From positions 4,526,001 through 4,590,000 of the forward strand of contig NZ_AP023239.1 of assembly GCF_013393385.1 (NCBI RefSeq): DNA of 64,000 nucleotides, read 5' to 3'. Positions 17,224 to 26,269 of this stretch are shown one piece after another. This stretch comes from Paenibacillus sp. URB8-2 (GTDB lineage Bacteria; Bacillota; Bacilli; Paenibacillales; Paenibacillaceae). How positions within the stretch are numbered: position 1 is the stretch's first letter; each line of letters starts with the position of its first letter. The position numbers and the translations under genes were made by a program. The notes under the pieces are model-generated. The model had not been told where the DNA came from. It did no database searches and worked only from the letters and a program-made list of their open reading frames with translations.

Positions 17224-18498
17224 TTACATATTTGCGGCTCTAACCAGCTTCACCCAGGCTTTCGTTAAATCCTCAAGCACCTCATCCTTTGACTTGGCAT
17301 GGGCTACGTACTCTTGAAACAGCGCCCCCAGCTGCGTATCGAAACCGTCCGGCCAATATCCTTGAACCCAGGGATAGGTCTTGCCCTTCTTGATATAGCG
17401 GATCGTCTCGGCGGCAAGCTGGCCGCCTGGAACCGCTCCGCCCTTCACGACAGGAACCTCGCCGTGCCATCCGTAATGCTTGATATAATCGGCAACGATG
17501 TAATCGAGAAATTGTTTGGCTTCCTTTATATGCTTGGAGCTGTCGCTGATGCGAAGGAGTACGGAGGAGTCGACCATCAGCCTCGCCTTGGAAGGATCGT
17601 CTCCGACCGGTTCCGGGAAGAAGCCGAGCTCAGCGGTCGGATTGGCCTTCAGCATGTCCCCTTCCGCCCAGTTCCCGTTATGAACCATGGCCGCCTTGCC
17701 CTGAGCCACCAAAGCAAGTCCTGTACCATAATCCGTCTCCAGCGGCTTATCGCTGCCGTACTTGACCATCAAGTCAATCATGTTGAACGTTCTGCCAAAC
17801 AGCGGCAAGTCCTTGAATGTCTTTGTTCCTTCCGATATTTCCTGCGCCGTCTGCTCATAATTCCCTTCTTCGGCCGCAAGAGTCTGGGAAGCAATATGCT
17901 TGAGCACCCACCATTCCTTGAATGAGTTGGCAAATGGCGTAATGCCTTTGGCCTTTATCCGCTTGGCTGCCTGCTCCAGTTCAGAATAGGTTTCTGGCAG
18001 GGAGGCAATGCCGGCAGCAGCGAACACTCTTTTGTTGTAAATAAAGCCGTACGATTGAATGCTGAGGGGAACCCCGTATATTTTGCCGTCCAATTCGGCG
18101 GCCTTCAGAGCGCTCTCTTCAATTTGTTCCAGGAAGGGCTCACCGGTGAGCTCCACCACGATGTCCTTATACGTCCGGTTCGTCGCATAGCCCTGAGTCA
18201 TGAAGATATCCGGCACGTCGCCGGAATTCAGCTTTGTTTTGAGGACCGAATCGTATTCGTTGGAAATCAGCTCGGTTTCTATCGTAACTTCGGGATGGAG
18301 AGCGTGATATTTTTCCGCCATATCATGAAGCTGCTCCGACAGGCCTTCACCGAAGCTGAACATTGTCAGGATAACCGGCCGGGGCTGAGCGCTGGCATCC
18401 GGAACTTCCGTAGAATAACTGCCGCCAACAGAACAGCCGGTGAACGGCGCGGCCATGAGAATCAAGCTTAAAGCGAGGAATACCGGTTTCTTCTTCAT
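17224..18498 (-). CDS. ABC sugar-type solute-binding lipoprotein
   Basis: A 424-residue family-1 extracellular solute-binding protein. The start at 18498 (MKKKPVFLALS) has AGAGGAG about 8 bases upstream; a longer frame from 18669 lacks a site. The lipobox is FTGCS (Cys about 23). Typical segments are ILTMFSFGEG near the N-terminus, TKLNSGDVPDIFMTQG, and MVHNGNWAEGDM, like YtcQ/LplA-type carbohydrate binding proteins. No permease genes accompany it, so it must use a transporter encoded elsewhere or act as a sensor partner. It lies in the same direction just after yesN/yesM-like genes. Confidence 0.85.
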   Translation of the reverse strand: MKKKPVFLALSLILMAAPFTGCSVGGSYSTEVPDASAQPRPVILTMFSFGEGLSEQLHDMAEKYHALHPEVTIETELISNEYDSVLKTKLNSGDVPDIFMTQGYATNRTYKDIVVELTGEPFLEQIEESALKAAELDGKIYGVPLSIQSYGFIYNKRVFAAAGIASLPETYSELEQAAKRIKAKGITPFANSFKEWWVLKHIASQTLAAEEGNYEQTAQEISEGTKTFKDLPLFGRTFNMIDLMVKYGSDKPLETDYGTGLALVAQGKAAMVHNGNWAEGDMLKANPTAELGFFPEPVGDDPSKARLMVDSSVLLRISDSSKHIKEAKQFLDYIVADYIKHYGWHGEVPVVKGGAVPGGQLAAETIRYIKKGKTYPWVQGYWPDGFDTQLGALFQEYVAHAKSKDEVLEDLTKAWVKLVRAANM

Positions 18499-18524
18499 CC
18501 TGAAGCTCCTCTTTTCAGGCTCCA

Positions 18525-18538
18525 CGTAAACGTTTAAG
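18525..18538. promoter_or_regulatory. cre-like palindrome upstream of the binding protein
   Basis: CGTAAACGTTTAAG has the TAAACGTTTA core shared with CcpA catabolite (cre) sites, 27 bp before the start codon. This is consistent with carbon catabolite control but rests on the motif alone. Confidence 0.4.
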
Positions 18539-18669
18539 GTCCCTCTATGCCAGAATAACGCGAAGCCGTCGCGATTGAAATGTACAAAAATGATGGATTT
18601 ATAGGAATATCCTGAACCCCACAAGCAAGAGCCGACACTGCTGAAATTGAAAATGAACGCCCGGGCCAT

Positions 18670-20298
18670 TCACATGCTTTTTTTGGATTGCAGCATAAGG
18701 TTCCGATATTCGCTTGGCGACAGACCGGAGTATTTCTTGAAAGCCTTGCTAAAATAGGCGTTGTCGTTGAAGCCGACTTTGCTGGAAATCTGCTGGATTT
18801 TGATGGCCGGATCATCTAGCATTTCCTTGGCCTTGTCCATTCTTACTTTGAGCACATACTCGTAGATGCCGAACCCGAATCTTTCCTTGAACAGTCTGGA
18901 TAAATACTCCTTGCTTAAATAATATTGCTCCGAGAACATCGTCAGATTGATATCGTTAAAAAAATTGTCGTCGATATAGTTTTTGATGCGAATAATGTTG
19001 AATGTTTCCGAACCTTTCAGTCCGGCCTGAATCCTGTCGAATACGAGCGAGATGACTCGAAACACAAACTCGCTGAAATCCTCGAATGAAGGATAGGCCT
19101 GGGCGGTTCCATAGGACATCGGCTTTCCCTGCAAGTCTTCAACAATCCCCAGCTGAAGCGCAATATCTTCAATCATGAGGATAAATTCGGTAGCCGCCCT
19201 TCTCGCGTCGTCCATGCTGAAATACCCGGCCTGTTTGACATGTTCAAAGTACCGGCTCACAATCCCCCGGGTGAACTCGATATTCCCGCTCTCGAAGGCG
19301 CGGATCAGCAGCTCCTTTTTGTTCATGATGGATGATATTCCCGCCTTGCGTCCGGTTTCAATTTCAGTGAATACCCGGTTTTCGATTTTCAGAATATTGA
19401 TGCCGGATTTAACGGCATGCGCTTCGCTGTAAGAGCCGCTGAGTTGTTCAAAGGAAGGGGAAAAGCTTCCGACCCCGGCGATGGAAGAGAACCCGAACAG
19501 GTCCTGCAGCGCAGCGATGAGTTCTGTCATTTTGACGGCGCTGAAATCTTTGGGCTCCGGATGGTCGCAGATTTCAAGCACGACAATAATTTCATGATCG
19601 GACTTATAGCTTCGGAAGCTGAAGCCCTGGCTCCAGGGAGCGCAGCATTCATCGATCATATTCGTCAATGCAAAATAGCAGGAGAATGAATCCTCCTTGA
19701 ATCTAGCAGCGCATACACTATTGAAATTAAGAAGCTGAATAATCGCACAGCCGTAAAGAACGCCCTGCTTCGTCATGGAAGTCAATTTCTTGTAATCCTC
19801 AATAATGGGGGGATGAACGCGGTCGCCTTCGATAATCATGGTCAGCAGCTTTTCCTTGAACAGAGGCAGGGACAGATTATTCATCATTCTTTGGCGCTGC
19901 TCTGTCTCCCGGTCTTTTCTATCCTCGTCAAGCTGCCGGATCGCCTCACGCAGGGAGCGGTTCAATTCCACCTTGTCGACGGGCTTCAGCAAATAATCCA
20001 ATACCCGGTAATGGATGGCTTGTCTGGCGTATTCAAACTCGTCGAAGCCGCTGATAATGATATATTTGGCTTCCGGATGCTCGGCACTCGCCCTGCGCAG
20101 CATTTCCATCCCGTCCATGACAGGCATCTTGATATCAACCAGCACGATATCTGGCTTCCACTCCTTCAGCAGCTGAAGACCCGTACGCGCTTCGGGCGCC
20201 TCCGCGATTTCGGACACCGCAAGCTTCTCCCATTCACCGGCCAGCCTGATCGCCGTCCGGACAGGACGCTCATCATCGACAATCAACACCTTATACAT
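18670..20298 (-). CDS. YesN-type AraC response regulator
   Basis: A 542-residue two-component regulator. The N-terminal receiver domain has acidic pocket DDE at residues 8-10, phospho-acceptor Asp55 in VLVDIKMP and conserved Lys in LLKPVDK. A long middle region (about 140-430) follows, then a C-terminal AraC/XylS DNA-binding domain with two helix-turn-helix motifs (YYLSKEYLSRLFKERFGFG and IQQISSKVGFNDNAYFSKAFKKYSG-type, about 450-540). It is co-transcribed with its kinase (about 40-bp gap) and probably activates the binding-protein and glycosidase genes. Confidence 0.92.
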   Translation of the reverse strand: MYKVLIVDDERPVRTAIRLAGEWEKLAVSEIAEAPEARTGLQLLKEWKPDIVLVDIKMPVMDGMEMLRRASAEHPEAKYIIISGFDEFEYARQAIHYRVLDYLLKPVDKVELNRSLREAIRQLDEDRKDRETEQRQRMMNNLSLPLFKEKLLTMIIEGDRVHPPIIEDYKKLTSMTKQGVLYGCAIIQLLNFNSVCAARFKEDSFSCYFALTNMIDECCAPWSQGFSFRSYKSDHEIIVVLEICDHPEPKDFSAVKMTELIAALQDLFGFSSIAGVGSFSPSFEQLSGSYSEAHAVKSGINILKIENRVFTEIETGRKAGISSIMNKKELLIRAFESGNIEFTRGIVSRYFEHVKQAGYFSMDDARRAATEFILMIEDIALQLGIVEDLQGKPMSYGTAQAYPSFEDFSEFVFRVISLVFDRIQAGLKGSETFNIIRIKNYIDDNFFNDINLTMFSEQYYLSKEYLSRLFKERFGFGIYEYVLKVRMDKAKEMLDDPAIKIQQISSKVGFNDNAYFSKAFKKYSGLSPSEYRNLMLQSKKSM

Positions 20299-20338
20299 GC
20301 GAAGATCCCTCCCGTTTGATCGCTCTCTGTCTATTCTA

Positions 20339-22147
20339 CTAGTCTTCTACAGGAATGATGATTTGTACGGATACTCCTCCCTCCGGACGGTTCCGGATAT
20401 CCAGCCTGGCTTTGCTGTGTATGAGCAGCTTTAATCTTTCGGATAAGTTCTTCAGCCCGATGCTTTCCTGGTGTTCACTCATCCAGTTCTCCTTCAGAAG
20501 CAGTTCCTGCAGCTCCTTAAGCCGGGCTTGAGGAATGCCGGGACCGTTGTCGCTAACCTCGATGATGGCCTGGCCTTCTCCAAAATAACCCCGAATCTGG
20601 ATCAGTACCGGGTCCAAAGTCTGTTCCAGAACATGCTTGATCGAATTCTCCACCAGAAGCTGAACGGCCATTTTGGGAACGGGGATATCGCCGATGCTTC
20701 CTTCGAGGGCAATGTCGACGGATAATCTCTCACCGTACCGGGCCTGCTGCAGCATGACATAGCTTTCGACATTTTTCATTTCCTGGGCCAGATTCACTTT
20801 GTCGCCGGTCCTAATCGAATACCGCAAAATATAAGCCAGCGCCTGCACCATCCGGTCAATATGATCGACCCTGTGAACCAGTGCCTCCGTGGAGATCGTC
20901 TGCAGGGCATTATATAAAAAATGCGGATTGATCTGCGCTTCGAGCGCCTTCATGCGCGCGGTCTTCTCACCCAGCTTGGCTTTATACTCCTCATTAATCA
21001 ATTCGTTGATCTTGGCAACCATCGCGTTGAATTTCTTCGAGAGATAGGCGATTTCGTCGTTTCCGTTAATATCAATCATCACGTCGAAATTCGCTCCCCC
21101 TACCTTCTCCATCTGCTTCGACAGTCGCTTCAGCGGTCGTGTAATCGTTTTCGTTGCAAACGTGACGAGCAGTGTACCGATCAGCAAAAAGGCCAGTCCG
21201 ATTAAAAACTCCAGGTTTCTCGTATTTGTGGCCCGCTCGTTCAAGGCGCTGGTGGAGATCAGCTTGATCAGCTTCCAGCCGTCCCCCGGCGAAACGTCGT
21301 ACGTGACCAGATAATCCTGCTTTCCGCTGCTCCAATTCAGATAGCCTTCCGGCTTCGTCCAATCAATGGACCGCAGCAAATCGGCCTCATGACTTAATGT
21401 TTTCCCGCTGCTGTTATAGAAGGACATATTGTTCCGGTCAAAAATCGCAATAACCTCGGCATCCTGCTCCAGAATATCGCTGATCATCTTATCCCGGTAA
21501 GCAGAGTTGATCGTAATGGACACCATACCCATGGGCCTCTGGCTCGGAATATTGATGAGCGCTCTGTGAAAAATAAAAAACAGCCGCTGGTTCTCCGCAT
21601 CATAAGCCCCGGCTGACGGTCCCGGCGCCGGCGGCTCAATGCTGCGGAATGCATTGGCTCTCGTGCTTGCCTCCTTGTACCACCCGTTCGACGTGATGTT
21701 CCGGGGATGATCGACCACCAGCTTCGGAGAATCCGTCAGCCTCGATATGGTGTACCTGGCCCCGGTCCGGGGAATATACAGGGAGACGGCAGCGATGTCC
21801 CCGCTGGAGGAGTAGAACAGATTCCGCAGCTGGTTCTCCATGTAGAGTCGGCTTGAAAAATCTTCTTCATCGTTCATCAACGCCTCCATAAAGTTGTCAT
21901 CCCGCCTGAACGACAGCGACAACGCGTCAATCTGCGCCACATAGTTATCCAAGCTTTCGTTCATGTGCTTCAGCTCTTTGGCCGTATTGGAAATATAGTT
22001 GTCTTTAATAATCCAGGTTGTCCGGTAATAGGAAACGGTGGCCAGCACCAGAATCAGCACACAGACAATGAGCGAAAAAGCCAGCCCCAGCTTATTACCC
22101 AGCTTACGGGTGAAATTTCTGAACCGATTCAATAGAAAAAGCTTCAT
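20339..22147 (-). CDS. YesM-type sensor histidine kinase
   Basis: A 602-residue membrane kinase. A transmembrane helix (about residues 20-42), a large extracytoplasmic sensor domain, a second transmembrane helix (about 312-330) and a HAMP segment are followed by the phospho-acceptor His in INPHFLYNALQ, characteristic of the His_kinase/YesM group. The ATPase G-box NGPGIP is near residue 540. It is the first gene of the locus, upstream of its response regulator, and probably detects an extracellular sugar or cell-envelope signal. Confidence 0.92.
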   Translation of the reverse strand: MKLFLLNRFRNFTRKLGNKLGLAFSLIVCVLILVLATVSYYRTTWIIKDNYISNTAKELKHMNESLDNYVAQIDALSLSFRRDDNFMEALMNDEEDFSSRLYMENQLRNLFYSSSGDIAAVSLYIPRTGARYTISRLTDSPKLVVDHPRNITSNGWYKEASTRANAFRSIEPPAPGPSAGAYDAENQRLFFIFHRALINIPSQRPMGMVSITINSAYRDKMISDILEQDAEVIAIFDRNNMSFYNSSGKTLSHEADLLRSIDWTKPEGYLNWSSGKQDYLVTYDVSPGDGWKLIKLISTSALNERATNTRNLEFLIGLAFLLIGTLLVTFATKTITRPLKRLSKQMEKVGGANFDVMIDINGNDEIAYLSKKFNAMVAKINELINEEYKAKLGEKTARMKALEAQINPHFLYNALQTISTEALVHRVDHIDRMVQALAYILRYSIRTGDKVNLAQEMKNVESYVMLQQARYGERLSVDIALEGSIGDIPVPKMAVQLLVENSIKHVLEQTLDPVLIQIRGYFGEGQAIIEVSDNGPGIPQARLKELQELLLKENWMSEHQESIGLKNLSERLKLLIHSKARLDIRNRPEGGVSVQIIIPVED

Positions 22148-22265
22148 CCTGTCACCGCCGGTACCAATATGATGAATGCGTTTTCAAGATAGATTAATCT
22201 TATCACACTTCATTTGGGGGCTCTATTGGTTAAGTGAAAATAAAAGAAATTTATCAATTCATTGA

Positions 22266-22337
22266 TCTCTGGACGCGGGAAGCCTGAGCGACTGGATCAA
22301 CTATGAGGAGAATCCGGTGGCAACCGGGGAGGAATAA
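22266..22337 (+). pseudogene. 3' stub of an unidentified gene
   Basis: A short plus-strand frame ending LSDWINYEENPVATGEE then stop is preceded by a stop codon and has no start. It looks like the C-terminal end of a lost gene. The neighbouring AT-rich 22148-22260 stretch holds the kinase promoter region. Confidence 0.3.
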
Positions 22338-22345
22338 ATGTGAAA

Positions 22346-22366
22346 AGCCCGCGACTAAAGCGGGCT
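22346..22366 (-). terminator. Terminator of the MFS gene
   Basis: AGCCCGC (22346-22352) pairs with GCGGGCT (22360-22366). On the minus strand the hairpin is followed by TTTT, downstream of the MFS gene stop. Confidence 0.6.
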
Positions 22367-22429
22367 AAAGGTAAAGGGCTATGCACTGGTGCTGCGGCCT
22401 TTTTGTCGTTCTACACAGATGATCTGTAA

Positions 22430-23641
22430 TTAAGAGCACGGAGAATAGCTTGTTTGGGATTTATGTGCAAGTCCAAAGTAAGCAAGGATAGCCAATAAAC
22501 TGGTCGACAAGATAATAACTCCCATTGGGACTGCCGTATATTCACCGGCAATGCCAACCAATGGAGAGGTGAATGCTCCCAGCAGGAAAGGCAGTAATCC
22601 AAGAAGTGCAGATGCGCTCCCTGCCATATGACTTTGTGACTCCATAGCCAGAGAGAAGGAGGCTGTTGAAGTTATTCCGATAGACGCAACAAAAAAGAAA
22701 AGCGGAATAACCAATGCCAGTAATGGGCCGTTTAAAAGAATTACAATTAAGGCCGCAAGGCTTGAAGCGCCGGATAACAGCAATCCATAACGCAGGAATC
22801 GCCGCTCCGAGATCACATGGGTAAAGCGTCCAACGATTTGAGAACCGATAATTAAGCTGATCCCATTTGATCCAAATAAAATTGCAAACAGCTGGGGAGA
22901 GGCACCGTAGATATTCTGGTAGATAAAAGGAGTCCCTGATACATAAGCGAATACTCCTCCGATCATAATGCCTTGTGCCAGCGCGTATCCGGTAAACTCG
23001 CGATCTTTAAGCAAGGTTCGAATACCTCTAATCAGTTCGCCAAAGTTGCCTGAAATTCGATTCTGAGCAGGCAAGGTCTCTTTAAGGTTTACGGTTGCAA
23101 GGATAACTAAAACCAATCCAACCGTACCCAAAACCACAAAAACACCCACCCAAGTAGTAAAGGATATTACGCCGCTTCCTGCCACTGGTGCAATTAAAGG
23201 GAATAGATTATTCACTAACATGAGCAGTGAAAAAAACTTGGTGAGTTCCGGTCCGCTATAAACATCGCGGATGATCGCCCGTGAAATAACAATTCCTGCG
23301 GAGGCGGCAAAGCCTTGAACAAAGCGTGCTGCTATGAAATAAATGATATTAGGTGAGACCGCACAGACAAATGAAGCGATCAAGTAGATAATAAGTGAGA
23401 TTATTATAGGCTTGCGTCTTCCATGAACGTCACTCAAAGGGCCCATAATCATTTGACCTAGACCTAATCCTATTAGGCAAGCAGTTAGACTAAGCTGAAC
23501 CAGTGAAGCACGGGCATCAAAATCAGCAGCGATTTCAGGAAATGACGGCAAATACATATCAATTGTAAGTGGGCCAAGTGCCGAAAAAGCGCCTAAAAGC
23601 AAAACAAGTCTAAGCCGGTTAACATTTTTTGTTGAAGACAT
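22430..23641 (-). CDS. Bcr/CflA-type MFS drug exporter
   Basis: A major-facilitator proton antiporter of about 403 residues with about 12 membrane segments. Family marks are the N-terminal FSALGPLTIDMYLPSFPEI (Bcr/CflA signature with the Asp in TM1) and GPLSDVHGRRKPI (loop 2-3 motif A). Related proteins export bicyclomycin, chloramphenicol or similar compounds. The start at 23641 (MSSTKN) is chosen because AGGAG lies upstream; an ATG at 23668 has no site. Single gene with its own terminator. Confidence 0.88.
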   Translation of the reverse strand: MSSTKNVNRLRLVLLLGAFSALGPLTIDMYLPSFPEIAADFDARASLVQLSLTACLIGLGLGQMIMGPLSDVHGRRKPIIISLIIYLIASFVCAVSPNIIYFIAARFVQGFAASAGIVISRAIIRDVYSGPELTKFFSLLMLVNNLFPLIAPVAGSGVISFTTWVGVFVVLGTVGLVLVILATVNLKETLPAQNRISGNFGELIRGIRTLLKDREFTGYALAQGIMIGGVFAYVSGTPFIYQNIYGASPQLFAILFGSNGISLIIGSQIVGRFTHVISERRFLRYGLLLSGASSLAALIVILLNGPLLALVIPLFFFVASIGITSTASFSLAMESQSHMAGSASALLGLLPFLLGAFTSPLVGIAGEYTAVPMGVIILSTSLLAILAYFGLAHKSQTSYSPCS

Positions 23642-23759
23642 CGTTTGATTTTCTCCTGACTTATGCAAATATATTTATAGTTAGTTACCTTAATTCATTA
23701 TAGACTGGGACACCTATGGTTTGACACCTTTTTCTCGGTAATTTGGGTAAAATTATTGA

Positions 23760-23802
23760 AATTGGCCCTAAGCAAGAGATTCGCATAGGGCCAATTCTGT
23801 GT
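23760..23802 (+). terminator. Strong hairpin with T-run
   Basis: AATTGGCCCTA (23760-23770) pairs with TAGGGCCAATT (23786-23796), followed by CTGTGTTTTTT. Its plus-strand gene is no longer visible; on the minus strand it would follow the monooxygenase remnant. Confidence 0.65.
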
Positions 23803-23817
23803 TTTTTATCAAGATTA

Positions 23818-23957
23818 TCATTTAACTTCCTGCAGTCGGTATACTTGCCGTGACTCGATAAGATCCTCTATATTGCGCCGGTATTGCTTATAATGGTCAG
23901 TCTCAATATGGAGGTTGATATACTCTTCATCTTTCCAGATTTCATAAAACACAAAAA
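23818..23957 (-). pseudogene. Remnant of an antibiotic-biosynthesis-type monooxygenase
   Basis: The frame reads [20 protein letters not shown] and ends RQVYRLQEVK before a stop, matching the C-terminal half of small YgiN/ABM-domain quinol monooxygenases. The N-terminal half is missing: it is joined directly, in another frame, to a short-chain dehydrogenase remnant. Confidence 0.6.
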
Positions 23958-24137
23958 CGTCGGCCCTGGAAGAACCGAGTTGACAGTTACATTTGTTCCT
24001 TTGGCCACTTCCGCCAAACCTCTTGAAAGCGTAATGAGTGAAGTTTTAGATATACCATAAGGAATAAGTTCAGGATAGGGTTTGATTCCGGCTTCACTTG
24101 CAACGTTAATGATTCGTCCTGCATTGCGTTCAATCAT
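23958..24137 (-). pseudogene. Remnant of a short-chain dehydrogenase
   Basis: [20 protein letters not shown], the catalytic YGISK (YxxxK) and VNSVLPGPT are the middle of a short-chain dehydrogenase/reductase. The N-terminal cofactor half and the C-terminus are lost, and the 3' end is fused to the monooxygenase remnant. Confidence 0.65.
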
Positions 24138-24289
24138 CTTGGGCCGAAACCGAAGTACGCTTGGTTTTGATGAGTATTTGCTATTATAGTTCTAACGGAC
24201 ACAAATGAACAGTAGGTACTTTTTCGTAATATAGGTACTAAAAAGTAACGTCTGAGTTTGCAGCTGATTGTTGTTTAGGAGGACATTTT

Positions 24290-24349
24290 GTGAAGAGGAC
24301 TACCAAGAAGACGGACCAGGGAATATCGGGAGTAGCTGGGGAACTTTGA
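24290..24349 (+). pseudogene. 5' stub of a lost regulator gene, with operator-like repeats
   Basis: A GTG start with a strong AGGAGG site begins a frame that stops after 19 codons. Upstream, TAGGTACTTTTT and TAGGTACTAAAAAG repeats (about 24210-24248) look like operator half-sites. Divergent placement to dehydrogenase and quinol-monooxygenase remnants suggests a HxlR/YodB-type quinone-stress regulator that has been deleted; this is inference. Confidence 0.3.
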
Positions 24350-24365
24350 AGTTTGAGCAACCCTG

Positions 24366-24842
24366 TCAGAAGACTATCTTCCGGGAGTCATTCATCTTCT
24401 CAAGGTACATCATCGTCAATTTCTCATTTATTACTTGTGACTTGAAAACCTGGTATCCATTCTTGCCATACAAATAGAGATTCTTCTTGCTCTTGTGCCC
24501 TGTAAACAACTCGTATCTCCGGCATTCCTTAAACACCTGTTCGACTTCACGAAGTAACCTTGTGCCAATTCCCCTATTTTGAAAATCCGGATGAACGATT
24601 AATCTTCCAATATAACAAGTATCCCCGCTAACAAAAGCTCGTACAGAGCCAGCAATAATATCCCCCTCTGCAATCGCTTTAAGTAAAGTCTGTGTTTCAT
24701 ACTCCGATTTCAGTTCATCGATGGTCTGCCGCAGCGGTTGAATCGTGTAATCATTGTATATGGCCGCTTCTACCATAAAAGCCTTACGCTGCAATTGCAA
24801 AATTTCTTCAATATCCGTTTCTTCCGCTCTCGTAATAAGCAT
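24366..24842 (-). CDS. GNAT-family N-acetyltransferase
   Basis: A 158-residue acetyl-CoA-dependent acetyltransferase. The acetyl-CoA-binding motif A is CYIGRLIVHPDFQNRGIG (about residues 84-101, with Q/R-x-x-G-x-G/A), followed by TRLLREVEQVF and the motif B region NLYLYGKNGYQVFKSQ. AAGGAG lies about 10 bases before the ATG. The 3' end of a close relative is duplicated as a fragment at 26086-26178. Substrate unknown. Confidence 0.85.
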   Translation of the reverse strand: MLITRAEETDIEEILQLQRKAFMVEAAIYNDYTIQPLRQTIDELKSEYETQTLLKAIAEGDIIAGSVRAFVSGDTCYIGRLIVHPDFQNRGIGTRLLREVEQVFKECRRYELFTGHKSKKNLYLYGKNGYQVFKSQVINEKLTMMYLEKMNDSRKIVF

Positions 24843-24921
24843 GTTTCAAAATCTCCTTTTGTTCGTTTCCATTTCTCTCTGACTGGACTCTTTGCAATAA
24901 AAGTAAGGTCCGCAGTCTTCT

Positions 24922-25060
24922 TTCATATTCACTTGGATCAATTCCGAAGGAAAAATCAGAACCCGGTCCATATCCGGTTTGACCTATTTGAATCTGGCTT
25001 CCATGGAGATCGGTTAGTTGAAAATCCTCTGGCGACCCTTTAGTTGTATATGTACTGTCA
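24922..25060 (-). pseudogene. Partial copy of the 28996-29478 gene
   Basis: Nucleotides here match 29062-29200 at high identity, encoding the same DFQLTDLHGSQIQIGQTGYG and DFSFGIDPSEYE segments. Both ends are truncated. It is a gene fragment left by duplication or recombination. Confidence 0.75.
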
Positions 25061-25235
25061 TCAAAAGATCGAGTTTTATTGAAGTATCCTTTTTGGTGAT
25101 AGCATAATGATTCCGCTCCAAAATATTCTGTATTATTCTTTGATCTACAATATGATCGCTATAATATTCATAGCCTTGGTAACCCCCATATAAAAGAAAC
25201 GAAATGATTAAGATAACGATTAAGGCCTTTGGCAA
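25061..25235 (-). pseudogene. 5' fragment of a small membrane-anchored protein
   Basis: From a TTG start the frame reads MPKALIVILIISFLLYGGYQ, a membrane anchor or signal, and about 55 residues later runs into the fragment of the 28996-type gene in another frame. The gene is not recognised and its 3' part is replaced. Confidence 0.4.
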
Positions 25236-25535
25236 TACGTTATAAGTTACCCCTATATAAAGATACCATCGAAGAGACGTATTTTAGGTGCGCGTATTTT
25301 TTCCAGCCATTTTCCAACTTCATCCGAGTCCGTTATTGTTGAAAAGAATGAAAGATATGATCGATTTTCTGGAGGCGCATGGAATTATCCTTTCATGATA
25401 TGTTATTGTAATCACGGAACCTACTGGCTTAAAGGATTTTGCGAATAGGGAGCCGCATTAGAATTCGCTATGTAATAACGATGATAGTCAATAGTTTTAT
25501 CTTCGTTCAAAATTCTCTTAGGAATACTGTTAAAA
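25236..25535. other. AT-rich intergenic stretch, no gene found
   Basis: No frame with a start site, protein-like composition or recognisable fragment was found on either strand. No copy of the palindromic cassette repeat was seen. Confidence 0.4.
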
Positions 25536-25979
25536 TTATTCTGTGCTCTTTAAGGTGAAAGTTTCCTTCTTATTATCCCATTCCACTGTAACCTCTATCA
25601 CCGAACTCTTGGTTTCAAATGCACCATTCCCAGAAGAAGATGACACAAACCGCTTTTCTTTACTACCCTTGTCAAATGTGCGTTCTTCGTTTCCTCCGAT
25701 AGCATTTCCCTGATATTTGTATCTTAAATGCCTTAAACTCTTTAGGTCCTCAAGATCTCCTTTATACTCCAACACAAAAGTGTGTTTTGAAGAAGATTCA
25801 TAGTATGATTTCTTATCTTTCTTGTCATACCTCTCTTCAGTATGTACTTTCATTTCTCCTGTCCAGTTTGTGCTTTCACCTTTAAGACTAAAGTCATTGA
25901 ATTTTTCGTTATGATTTGTACATGCTGTCATCAAAAGGTTTAATACAAGAAAAATCGTTAAAAATATAAATTTTTTCAT
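25536..25979 (-). CDS. Small hypothetical lipoprotein
   Basis: A 147-residue exported protein. The signal peptide ends in the lipobox LMTACTN (Cys about 20), so it is probably anchored to the outer face of the membrane. The mature part is hydrophilic, Lys/Ser/Glu-rich and beta-prone, with no family I recognise. GGAGGAAATC before the ATG is a good site. Cassette-like neighbour of unrelated genes. Confidence 0.75.
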   Translation of the reverse strand: MKKFIFLTIFLVLNLLMTACTNHNEKFNDFSLKGESTNWTGEMKVHTEERYDKKDKKSYYESSSKHTFVLEYKGDLEDLKSLRHLRYKYQGNAIGGNEERTFDKGSKEKRFVSSSSGNGAFETKSSVIEVTVEWDNKKETFTLKSTE

Positions 25980-26085
25980 GATTTCCTCCTTGAATGATAT
26001 TGAAGATCTTTCAGCTAATGATCTCTGCCGTTCAGTCAGTCAAAGTAGGTTGTTATCCGAAGGAATGTTCTAGTTTATTTTATTT

Positions 26086-26178
26086 CCTAAAATCATTTAT
26101 CTTCTCAAGATACATCATCGTCAAATTCTCATTCGTTACTTGTGACTTGAAAATCTTGTATCCATTCTTGCCTCTGGC
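26086..26178 (-). pseudogene. Fragment of a GNAT acetyltransferase 3' end
   Basis: The minus strand encodes GYKIFKSQVTNE and LTMMYLEKMN, nearly identical to the C-terminus of the acetyltransferase at 24366-24842. The remainder of the gene is absent. Confidence 0.7.
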
Positions 26179-26269
26179 TTACCATGAAGTGACTTATGAG
26201 AAATCATCTATAATTTCTACCACTTCAATTTTTCCGTTAATTAATAACTCAGGAAGCTCGTTTTTTACA

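Noticed and set aside
17224..18669. Longer N-terminus (481 residues) for the binding lipoprotein
   Set aside because: It would bury the lipoprotein signal peptide inside the protein and has no ribosome binding site; the start at 18498 has AGAGGAG and a proper signal peptide.
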